Below are positions 46,689 to 58,900 of a stretch of 64,000 bases of DNA, one piece after another. The translations under genes were made by a program, and so were the position numbers. How positions within the stretch are numbered: position 1 is the stretch's first letter; each line of letters starts with the position of its first letter. This DNA is from Hsuehochloa calcarea. Lineage: Eukaryota; Streptophyta; Magnoliopsida; Poales; Poaceae. The stretch is from contig CM070609.1 in assembly GCA_036346395.1 (NCBI GenBank), positions 25,231,223 to 25,295,222 of the forward strand. Direction: 5' to 3'. The notes under the pieces are model-generated. The model did not search any database. It was not told where the DNA came from and saw only the letters and a program-made list of their open reading frames with translations.

Positions 46689-49600
46689 GTAGAGTTACCC
46701 TGGCCTCTCTGGAAGGGCCAGCCTATACCCCCTCAAAAACACGTATGGTTGCTGCATGATAGGTTCGGATCGGACCGCTCCGTACCAACCCTACCGCTAC
46801 ACCTGCCCAAAAGGTCTCTACCCCGGCCGGTCTAGGCCGGACGGCTAGGAAAGCGATGCATGGTTGCATGGGGGCTCGGCCTGGTCCATTCCCTTTTCTC
46901 CACGTCCATCCACACGTACTGTGCACGACGAGCCAATCCCAAACACACCCACCACCCAATGGATTCCTTCCCTTTCCTGCATAATAGACCGAGGCAAAAG
47001 CATTTAGGCTTTCCCGCTTTCCGGCCGAACGAACGGCAAAGCTGGCCGGTGACACCTCTCGCGCGCGCGAGCGGTGAAAATGGCTGCCGCGCGCGAGGCT
47101 TTTGCATGCACGGCTCGTGCGTTTGTGCCGCACTGTCGCGGTCGTGCGGTGTGGGAATGCATGGCCGGAGCAGAACCTTGAATTCGCCCCCTGAAACGTC
47201 ACGGTCACAACTCACAACTTGCATGGGTTGGGGGAAATGGTTTTTGGTCTTCGGCGGTAAGTTGAATTTGTCAAACAGCATCAGGAAAGTTGCTTGCTTT
47301 TTTTCTGAAGGGAAGAAGGTAGCTAGCTAGGGATATAGAGGGTGCTAAAGCTCTCTCGTCAAGTTCGTGCTCATACTTTCTTTTAAAAAATGATCACACT
47401 CGTAGGGGCGAAAGTTTGTTTTTCTTTTGTTCTCTCGAATTCAGGATCGTGAGAATGACGTTAGGTTTTCTATCAGCGGCGAGAGCTAGTGTAGGCTAGT
47501 AGAGCTACAGATTTGTTAGGCCTCTCAGTTATCATGATCGTATATATCTTCTCCTTTTGAGACTGTTGTCATTGTCGTATACGGATACAAGCAAAAATTT
47601 CTTTAATTTTGGGTGTCTAGAGGTTGGAGGTTGGGTTGGAGACGTCATACACTTACGTTACGTGCGCTAGGTATTCTAGAGGTTGGAGGTTGGGTTGGAG
47701 ACGTCATACACTTACGTTACGTGCGCTAGGTATATATTGCGCCCATTGCCCTAGGCGATGTTAGGCTGTTAGCTGACGCGCGACAGCGTCAATTCAACAA
47801 GGGGAGTACTCTTGTAGCATTCTATGCTTGCGTTGTTCCATGTATACTGCACATCAATCTTGCTTGCTACTGTCAAAAATAGCAATGGACATTACGCAAC
47901 GATCGAGTTCAGCTACGTACGTACCTGCTATACATTATGAATACATGCATGTCAAATTGATGATCAAAAGGAAACAAATAGTAAGTACTTGCTATCGGTT
48001 GTCGTTCCAACGAGTATGTACACAGAACCGAGACGTACTCGAATTCAGGGACAGACGGTACTTTTAGCATTTTTTGTGCCGATCGATGCAGTGACGCTGC
48101 CTGTGAAATACATGCAGTAAGTAAGTGGTCCTATACGAAAACATTGTACCAGAACCTCTCTCTACATTTATATATCATATCTGCACATCTCCATGAGCAC
48201 AAAATCTCAGTACTCCCATGGACACCAGCCAGCTGCCCAGTTGCAATTGCTGCTCGATCGGAACAGATTCCCTATATGCGTCGTCCATGTATCATGTATG
48301 TCGATCGATCGATCGACCGACGTCACATTCGCATTCACATCCGTAGTTCCCCCAACCTAGGGCGAGCGATGAATGCGCGACGCGGCCCTTGGCGGCCAAG
48401 ATATTTCGATGGGCCGACGCGCGTCACACCAACAGGAGCTGAAGCCTGGACCAGACGTGCATGCATGCGTGGCGGCACCGCGCCCGGGGACGGGAACGGG
48501 ACCATCCCTTCCTTTTTGAGTTGGTTACGATCAGGTGGTCCAAAAGCTGAGCTCTCGTCTCGAACAGCGCGAACGTACTGTGCGGGATGGGGTATAACCA
48601 CCGACGCGGTACGAATAACAACCATGCCAGGCGCGGCCGCTCGGATCCACGGCGGGGCTCCCGGTCGTCTTGGGTATGATACGAGATTGTTGCTTACACA
48701 AGAAATCGGTTCCAGCCGATGAAATGCACGATTAATGACGTTTTTTGGGGGTCTTTCTTTCCGGGACGTGTTGGTCACACACACGTAGATGCACACTCCG
48801 GTGTGGTTGGCCGCGCTTCAAGCCCTTCCGAGAGACGTATAGTTCCTCAGCTCTGTGCATTGCCTCATTTTGAAAGCTCAGGTTTAATTCTCTTCTTCCT
48901 AGATGAATGGCAAAGTTTCTGCCATTGGTTTAAAAATATATATGTAGATGCGTTTTTCAACAGCCAGGTTAGAAACTACGAGTGCGCCGCTAAGCTCCAC
49001 ACGCACAGGCTCAGACACAAATGAAAGGAGATTTTAAAAAGCATGTTTTTGTTAGTGTCTTTCTAAGCTAAGGAGCATACTCGACTATGTGTGCATGCAT
49101 GGTGGTATGCACGTGAGCGCCTTCTTTGTAATCAGAAAAATTCCTTGTAATCGGAAAAAAAAAAGGCAAACAAGAAAGATTGCTAGTATTTAGTTGTTGA
49201 AAGGAGCAGACAAGTGATACGGGATGACGAGAGCTAATACAAAGGCAATTTTTTGTGCGGGTCAGGCTAAATGCAAGATTTGTTCAAAATGCTCTACGGC
49301 AAATAATTTCAGTCGCCGTTCTTCAGTAACAATAGTTTCAGTTGCCTCGACGGCCTTAAAAATATTTTTTCTATGAAATTGTTGCTTAAAACATTTTAAA
49401 GAAAAACACTCTTAAAAATATCTGAAAAATATCTCCGAAAAATCCAACAAAATCAGGAGTCATATGTGGGCATGTGGACTTCTAGAGTGTAGTCTGCTTC
49501 AGGCCCAAAGGGCCAATTGCAGTCTTGCAGAGCGTATGTAAAGTGCTACTATAGCAATTAAGAATACTGTAACAAGATTGAGATTGACCTGTTTTCTCGA

Positions 49601-49985
49601 ATGTGGTTTTTCCACATTTATACATGCGGTACATGTACTATCACTACCATCAAATACGCCTCGAGATTGATGCAAACTTTCAAAATTCAAACCACCTTCT
49701 CATCTTCTAATAATTGAACACCCCTTGCACAAATCTTTAGGCATTTTAAGGGTTAAGATAGTACATGTGATTTTTGCATTATTGTGTTTTCTCCCATCAA
49801 ACTCTTCCCGCCCTAGCTTACATTCACGAGAAAAAAAATTGGGAACTGTACAAGATGGACAACAAAGACACAGTTAATCTGATAATACCCTATCAATAGG
49901 CGACCAAAAAACCATCCCTCCCGAACCCTGGACAATTCAATTAACTTGAAAGGAAATTTTTGGTCAACTTACAGGGCAGCCATTG
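46689..49985. other. unassigned intergenic, ending in DiT2 3' UTR
   Basis: No gene I can support. A GC-rich patch at 46740-47220 has overlapping open frames on both strands. The last few hundred bases before 49985 are the presumed 3' UTR and polyadenylation region of the transporter gene. Confidence 0.4.
47616..47733. repeat. perfect 59-bp tandem duplication
   Basis: Two copies (47616-47674 and 47675-47733) start TCTAGAGGTTGGAGG and end GTGCGCTAGGTAT. I see no mismatch between them. Confidence 0.95.
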
Positions 49986-52900
49986 TCAATAGAGCCCTAA
50001 AAATTTCCACCAATAGGTTCCAACAACTCCCCATATAAAAGCATTAATCAAGGCTGTTACAAAACCCATCCTGAATACATCTGGAAGCTCGAGATACCCC
50101 GCTGTGGAAGGAAAGCAACAGGTTACTGAGCAAGTGAGCATATGAATTTTAACATACTTAGTATGATATAAATATAGAAATAACATACAAAATATAATAA
50201 AATAATGCATTTTCTCATTCTACATGTTTAACCGTGATAGTTTGTTTTTGCTTTCTTCATTCTATGTCAATCTGCACCCACATGTGAAAGCAGGGAAATA
50301 ACAAAAACTAGGAAACTGAGATTCAGAAGAGTACTCAGACAAATGAATTTACCTCCAAAGTATACCGCAGCCTGCCCACTACTATAATGAGTTAGTGCAC
50401 CAAACAAATTTGTGTTGAATGCCAAAGCAAGTGCTGACAGCACACGAGGAACACCAGCCGCTACATGCATAGCCAGAAACGCAGAGTATAAAGCTCCAAC
50501 ATGCCCAGTTTGGCTTGCAAATAGATAGTGAATGAGGAAGTAAGAGGCCTCAAGAACACCAAAGGCTGCAGGCCAACCCAATGAGAAAGATCCAATCAGC
50601 TTCGCAACACAGCATGACATCCACGACACAATTCCAAGGTTAGTTAGCTGTCCTGCCATTCCCACTAGAACTGCAAACCAGGCCAATGTATCCCATGCTG
50701 CCTTTTCACTCAAGCAATCATCCCAGTCTAGCACACCGAGCAGGAGAAGAACAGAGAGCCCAAGCATTGCAGCAACAACACTAGATACACCAATAGCATC
50801 CCTGCACATAAATTGTGTAACATATTATATAGTGAGCCATCATGACCAATAGTCCAATACAAAAAAGAAATGCAGAGCATTCTAGGGCATAAGGCAAGCA
50901 TAATCTCTTATGTTTGGTATTCTGGAGCACTGTCTGATTTATAATGCTGAAGTCATCACTGGATTACCCCTTATCATACTAAGAGGACTGGAATGAACAT
51001 GTGGGAGAAGGTGGCGTTTGGATGGACACTGGCATTGGGACTAGGAATAGAGATGGGATATGCTGAGGTGGGTTTGGGACTGAGATATGAATTTTCACTC
51101 CAACCTACAAAGACAGATACCATGACTAGAAATTAACGCCATATGAAATCATCTGAAGCAGAATCCACTTGGTTTTATTTACCCTGGAGATCAAATGTTG
51201 TTTCTATGCAAATATCTTAAATATTGAATTAAGTAAATTTCCAGACCTTGGGAAGTTGGGATTACAAATAAATCTAATTGAAACTTTTATCAACAATGGT
51301 GAACCATATCACAGTCATAAATTGAAATGAAATGAGATCAATTCCAGACATACTTAGCTAGGTGCCTATCAGAAAAAAATGCTGACCAGAACAAGCTACT
51401 CCAATATAAATGAAAATTCACCACCGCAACTTAAGGATGCAACAATTAAACAAGTATTCTGCTTTGACAGATCAATGCAGACAATTTGGAGGAAGAAGCA
51501 AGCGACAGCTCATGGAAAATCTTAATCAACACCAAAAACACAAAGTAAAAGATATCACAAGCTGCAAGATTGTATTGATACTGCAAGTCAATATTATGGG
51601 GTGACTTTCTTAGTAATGGAGAAGCTTACCCAAAAACCCATAATGAGACTGCAAGAATCATGGTACAAATCATAACCCGTTCATTCTTACTCACTGGGCC
51701 CATGAGCTTCAGCTTCTCTGCAGCTAATGCTGGGGCATCAGGTGTGTCCTTTGTTTCAGGGGGGAAGATTTTGTATAGCAAGTATGGTGTTGCTAGTAGA
51801 GAAACAATAGCTGGCAAACTAGCAGCCTTGAACCATGATACCCATGGATTTGCAACAATAACACCAAGCTCCTCTGCTAGCTTCAAGCATAACAGATTTT
51901 GTGCTGCAGCAGTCAGGAAGAGAGCACTTGAGTTACCAGTTGCCTGTCAAGCAACAGAAAGCAATATAGTTATGCCACAAGAAATTTCTGAAGATTTTAA
52001 TGGCTATAAAATGAATAAAACAGAACATAATACCAAAAAAAAAACATTATGCATAGCATACTAAAAGAGGCATATCATGTTATTCCATATAAGCATTCGC
52101 CAATTATGCATTGCTAATTAATGTAAACAGAAACTGACCATAAGAATCAAAATCCCAAAGATTAATCACTTACACTAAAGGAATTTCTAAACATCACATG
52201 CCCCCATTCTCCTTTTCGTTTGACCCAAAATGTCCTAATGTCCTATATTGTTGTGAAATACTACCTCCGATTCCAAATGTAAGTTGTATTAGAATCTGTA
52301 CCGGTCAAATATTTTTTGTTTTGACTATCTGACTATCAATATATAAAAATTACCAAGATTGACAACATGAAATTGGTATTGCTAGATCCATCATGAAATA
52401 TATTTTCATAATGTATAATTATTTTTATTTGAAACAACATATTTTCATAGAAATTAATGGTCAAAGTGCCACCTTGAAGACCACGACAATGTCCAAACCG
52501 AATAATATTTGGAATCAAAGGGAGTATTGAAGGTACAACATCCCACACGTGAGAATTTTTAAGATTTTTTGAACATTTGTCGTGTCCCAACCAAAATAGT
52601 ATAAGCGGTTACTTGTACGCACATGAAATTCATGTTCATCTTGAATTACCATTTTTCAATTTTATAAATGTAACTTAAAGAAAAACTAATTGTGCAAATT
52701 ATCAAACCTCAGTTTTTATGACATTTTCAGAAAACTATGATAACTGTAATGGGTGAACATTTGTTTACGACAATGTACTTGTAAAACAGGCATTCAATCA
52801 TTTCTAACCTTTCATTAGAGTTAAGACTGTATATACCATGGAAGTTCTTCAGCGTTAATGATGTTTAAATTAGGTCTAGCTAGCACAGAAAATGGTATTA

Positions 52901-55900
52901 ACCCCACAAAATAATTATAATTCACCTCTTGCATTAGTACTTGTGAGTTGAGTACTGTTCAATGAAAACAATATGTAAGAAAGAAAGCAAAACTAGAATC
53001 AGGTAAGTGTTAGATAGCCTTCCTACTAGGAAGTTAAAATACATATGATACAAGTATATAACTGCTTTCAGAAATCATGAGTACACTGTCCAATTAGGAA
53101 GGGGATTTTAGAATGTCACTGGTTTAGAACGAGATACATCCTTTCTTTCCTAAAATCTCCACCTATACTACATTAATGATCAAATCATTATCATGGTCAT
53201 CCGTGCACCAAATTCTGACACCATGAATAACAAAATACTTCAAAATTAAGTTTCCAGGCCAACAGGTCAACTAAACACTAGGTTGAATTGGGTGAACTGG
53301 GTCTTACTCTAGAGTTAATTGGGTTGATTGGCATTTGGCAGTGGCTTAGGTTCAATCAGGGTTATCATTACAGGATTTTTTTTACAGGAGGTCACCGGTA
53401 GGAGCGATATGACCAAAAATCGGAATTACAACCAAATTGAGCCGAAATTTTCAAATCAAAATTTGAATTTTTTTATGTTAAAACAAAAAAGATACAAAAA
53501 AACACATTTATCAAGGCTTGAACATATGACCTTCCCTTTCTAAGCCTAAGAGACTTACCACGAGAGTGTTAGAATAGGACTCTATTTGTTTCCTTATCTG
53601 TATATGGCAACCTCCTTGTACTATCTATATATATTGCCCATTGGACCCTCTTGAATAGACAAGATAGTATTCATAACATGGTATCAGAGCTAGGGCAAAC
53701 CTAGCTCTTTCCGCCCAGCAGCTTGAGACGACGCCGCTGCGCTTTGCCAAGCCGCCGCGAACCCTCTTTATCCTCGGGCTCGCCGCCTTCTCCGCACCAC
53801 TTCGGATCGGAAGCGGAGGAAAGCAGAAACAGCGAGTCGCCATCCCCGCCGCAGCTTTCTCTCTCGTGGCCCGACAAGGACACCGGCAGCGCGCAGGCTT
53901 CTGCGAGTACCTTGACGACGACCGCCCGCAGCGCTCGTCGTGCCACCCTGAGCTCCTCTCTGCATGCGGCGATCTCGCGGAGCTGCCGTCCGCCTCCGCT
54001 GCCTCTCCGGCCACCTCTGCGCCGCCGCCTCGCCGCCTCTGTAGGTTCGGCACCTCTCAGAAACCCTAATCCCTCAGGAAACCCCTACTTCTACATCTCC
54101 TACAAATGATGAGGCCGCCAAGGAGGCAAACACCGCTGCTTCTGATTCTGCTGATGAGGCTTATCAGTATGCCATAGATGCTTTTGAGCGCTGGTGTGCT
54201 GATGAAGCCGCGTTAGAGCCATCCTGGTGGTGAGCGTCGACGACTCCATCCAGCCAGACATTATTGGTCTGCGTACCACTCGTCAGATCTGGGAGTACTT
54301 ACGCGAGCGATACCAGCAGAGCAGCGATGCTCAGTTCTTTTCACTTCAACATGAGTTGGAGACGCTTCGCCAGGAGGACTCCTCTATCGATGATTTCTTC
54401 CGAGCCCTGGCCAGTCTCTGGCGCCAGCTGGATGAGTTGGCTTCTCCGCTCTGCCAGGCGTGTCATAAAATGCAGAAGGCAGATCGTGATCGCCTTCGTC
54501 TTTATGATTTCGTCTGCTGTCTTCACCCAGAGTTTGAGCCTATCAGGGCTCAACTGTTGAGCCGTTCACCACAACCGACAGTCACCGAGGCACTTTTGAC
54601 CTTCGTGCTGAGGAGCTTTGCCGTGGGTTAGCAGCACAGTTTGTTTCGGCTGTGCTTGCTACCTCTTCTTCGACTACACCAACGATTTCTGCTTCGACTA
54701 CAGTTCCTTCTCAGGTGTCAGTTTCTGCTCCTATTTTTGCACCAACTGGAGTTCAGTGCAACTATTGCAAGAACTTCGGGCATGACTATCAACGTTGTGC
54801 GGTGCGAAAAAAGCAGAACAAGGCACGTGGAGGTCCATGCTCCAAGGGAGGACAGGAAGGTCCTTTCTCGACTGGAGGACAGACCAGCACGCCAGGATCT
54901 TCTCAGCGAGGTGACTCGGTTCAGCAGCTCTATCAGGCTCTACTTCAGCAGCTCTCTCACAGCTCAGCAAGTTCTACGCCAGTCTAGATCAGACGTCTCC
55001 TCCAGGTACCTCTTGGGTTCTAGATTCTGGTGCCTCTTTCCACATGACACCGGATTCCACATCTCTCACTTCAGTAGAACCTTCTATTTTTCCTATCTCT
55101 GTTCAGACAGCTGACAGTACTCATCTTTCTTTCAGCTGTCAGGGTACTCTTTTGTCCACTGACTTTTATGTTCCAGCTGTTTCCCATGTTCCCCAGTTTA
55201 CCATGCAGCTTCTCTCGGTGGGTCAGCTCACCGATCTCGGCTGTAAAGTTGGTTTTGACTCTCACACATGTTTCATTCAGGATCGACAGACAGGGACGGT
55301 ACTTGGAACTGGCCAGCGTCATAGGGATCGTCAGGGCCTCTACATCCTTGATCGCCTCCATCTTCCGTCCACTTCAGTTGCTCCTGTCACCCCTACGTCT
55401 ACTTCCCTAGCCACTGCTGCCACCACCTCTGGCGTCTTTCCGCAGTGGCATCACCATTTAGGTCACTTGTGTGGTTCTCGCCTTTCTTCATTAGTTCGTC
55501 AGGTGTTCTTGGACGTGTTACTGTTGACACGGCCATGTTTTGTCACGGGTGTAAGCTGGACAAGTAGCTACAACTTCCTTATCATTCTAGTGAGTCATTG
55601 TCTTCTCGTCCTTTTGACTTAGTTCATTCCGATGTATGGGGACCTGCACCTATTGTCTCTAAAGGTGGGCATAAATCTTATGTTATCTTTATCGATGATT
55701 ATTCCCGTTTTACATGGATTTTCCTTATCTCTAATCGTGGTCAGTTTCTTGTGATCTATTGTAGTTTTGCAACGATGGTTCGTACTCAGTTTGATTCTAT
55801 CGTTCGTATTTTTCACTGTGATTCTGCTGGTCAGTACTATTCTGATGCTTTTCGACAGTTTCTTTCTGAGCAGAGCACTCTTTACTAGTCTTCTTGTCCT

Positions 55901-58900
55901 GGTGCTCATGCTCAGAATGGGGTTGCTGAGCGCAAAAATCGTCATCTGATTGAGACTGCCCGCACTCTTCTTCTTGCCTCTCGTGTTCCACCACAGTTCT
56001 GGGTTGAGGTTGTTTCTACGGCTGCATATCTCATCAATATGAAGCCTTCTACTGCTCTTAAGTGTCTCAATCCTATAGAGCGTATCTACTCTCGAGCTCC
56101 CTAGTACACTCACCTTCGTGTTTTTTGTTGTATTTGTTTTGTTCTGCTGCAGCCTCGTGAGTATACTAAACTATCGGCCCAGTCAGTTGAGTGTGTGTTT
56201 ATTGGTTATAGTTCTGAGCATAAGGGTTATCGCTGCTGGGATACTTCTACTCGACGGATCAGGATTTCACGAGACGTTGTCTTTGACGAATCTCGACCTT
56301 TCTTCTATCGAGATTCGGACTCCTCTCCTGTTTCCACTGTTGAGTCAATTTCATTGTTGTCTCTTTCGGTCTCTTCACCCATTTTCCACTATCACAGTCT
56401 TCCTCTAGTCTACCTCCAGTGGTTCCTTCTGTACCTTCGCCTCCGGTGGTGTCTCCTACAGCACCGCCTCTAGTTCCCACAGCACCATCATCTCGTTTCT
56501 CTGGTATTCACTACTCCAGACGTTCTTATCCTTCACCAGTCTCCTCTTCTGGTATCTTGCCGACACCCACATCCGATTCTCCTGATGATGCTCCTCCTTA
56601 CATCCTTCGTGATCGGGCATCCCTTCGACCTCCTGATCGTCTTGGATTTGCTCCAATAGCTCATGCTCTCTTTGTCACTGAGCCTAGTTCTTATCGTGAG
56701 GCTACTCCTTATTCTGAGTGGCAGCTCGCTATGACAGAAGAACTTGATGCTCTTCGACCTACGAAGACTTGGGATATTGTACCGAACTCCTGTGCATGCT
56801 TGTCCGATCACGTGCAAGTGGGTGTACAAGATTAAGACCCGGTCTGATGGTACCATTGAGCGCTACAAGGCTCGCCTTGTGGCCCGCGGTTTTCAACAGG
56901 AGTATGGTCAGGACTACGATGAGACTTTTGCCCCTGTTGCCCATATGACCACTGTTCGCACTCTTGTTGCGGTTGCTTCTGTTCGCCAGTGGTCTATCTC
57001 TCAGCTGGATGTTAAGAATGTTTTTCTTAATGGTGTTTTGCATGAGGAAGTCTACTTGTAGCCACCACCTGGGTATTCTGTTCCTGATGGACATGTCTAT
57101 CATCTTCGTCGTGCTCTTTATGGCCTCAAACAGGCTCCTCGTGCCTGGTTTGCACGTTTTACCTCAGTGATTACTGCTGTTAGTTTCATTGTCAGTTCCC
57201 ACGATCCTGCTCTTTTTGTCCATGTTTCATCTTGGGGTAGGACACTGCTTCTTCTGTATGTTGATGACATGCTCATCACTGGTGATGATTCCTCCTTCAT
57301 CACATATGTGAAGAAGCATCTCAGTGAGCAATTTTTGATGATTGATCTTGGTTCTCTTACATACTTCCTTGGGATTGAGGTCTCTTCCATGCCTAAGGGC
57401 TACTACCTCACCCAACAGAAGTATGTCCAAGATCTTCTTGATCGGTCTGGTCTGACTGATACTCACACTGCTGAGACTCCCATGGAACTATCCCTCCAGC
57501 TTCGTGCCACTGATGGTGATCTTCTAGAGGATCCTACTCGATATCGTCATCTTGTTGGGAGTTTAGTGTACCTTGTGAGCACTCTTCTTGATATTGCTTA
57601 TGTTGTTCATATCTTGAGTCAGTTCATGGCTTGTCCTACCCATCTTCACTACAGTCACCTTCTTCGTGTTCTTCGCTACTTGCGTGGGACTATCTCTCGT
57701 TGTTTGTTTTTTCCTAGCACCACCTCCCTACAGCTTCAGGCGTACTCCGATGCGACCTGGACTAATGATCCTTCTGATCGCCGTTCTCTTTCTGCTTACT
57801 GTGTTTTTTTGGCTCCTCCCTGATTGCCTGAAAGACTAAGAAGCGGATTGTAGTTTCCTGTTCGAGTGCAGAGGCTGAGTTAAGAGCTATGGCAGCAGCG
57901 GCAGTAGAGGTTACTTGGTTGAGGTGGCTATTTACAGATTTTGGAGTGCCTGTGTTGAGACCTACGACTCTTTTGTCTGACAGTACATGTGCTATCAGTA
58001 TTGCCCGGGATCCAGTGAAGCATGAACTCACCAAGCACATTGGTGCGGATGCTTCATACACTCGCTCACAAGTGCAGGAGGGAGTACTTGCTTTACAATT
58101 TGTACAATCAGAGTTACAAGTTGCTGACTTCTTCACGAAGCCACAGACTAGGGCACAACATTTGTATTTTCTCTTCAAACTCAGTGTGTGTAATCCACCA
58201 TGAGTTTGAGGGGGGTATTAGAATAGGACTCTATTTGTTTCCTTATCTGTATATGGTATCCTCTTTGTACTCTATATATATATTGCCTAATTGGACCCTC
58301 TTAAATAGACAAGATAGTATTCATAACAGAGAGAACATGCACTTGTGTGTAGTATTCATAACAGAGAGAACATGCACTTGTGTGTTTAGATGTAATTCTG
58401 AACTTCTGTTATATTTGACAAAAATCATATGAATCCGATTTTTATTGGCCGGTTTGAAATTTAAACGGGGGTGGCCGATAGAACCAATTTTCGGCGAATT
58501 TTGTCCAAAATTTTGAACCCTGGGTTCAATACTTCAAGTTGGTAAATTTGAACTGATAAAAATCACACACTAACATGCAAGAGCTCCAAGGTTAATTTTC
58601 AGCACTGGTGTGTAGACTAACTACTTTCTGACACAAGAAGCAACCATGCGACACACACAGCCTTCTCTCTTGCAACCCTGCAAGACCCTTGCATTCCACG
58701 CTTGGCAAATCATACTAGCACCACAAAGCTCCCAGTCAGAAACAAAGAAATGTTGCTCCCAACTTCTACTTGTGCAGAGCAGAACCCCACGGAAGGATAT
58801 AAGTGATCAAGGTAATACGATCAGCACTGAACCCTTTCTGAATTGAAACCAAATCCGGCTAGGAAAATGCGCCCTTTCAATTTAGTGGCAACTAGCTACT

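Larger units (their letters stand above)
53567..58328 (+). mobile_element. complete Ty1/copia element with very short LTRs
   Basis: Two LTRs of 112 and 113 bp bound 4762 bp. GAGAG lies on both sides (53562-53566 and 58329-58333). A primer-binding site, gag, protease, integrase, RT, RNase H and a polypurine tract follow in copia order on the plus strand, antisense to DiT2. Stops break most domains. By eye the LTRs differ at about eight to ten positions. The 3' LTR starts TA instead of TG. Confidence 0.93.
53357..58522. mobile_element. hAT-type element in DiT2 intron 1, split by copia
   Basis: The left end CAGGGTTATC and the inverted right end CAGGGTTCAA share CAGGGTT. GGTTCAAT lies on both sides (53349-53356 and 58523-58530), a perfect 8-bp target duplication typical of hAT. 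Without the copia insertion and its duplicated 5 bp the element is 399 bp, and it has no transposase. Confidence 0.88.
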
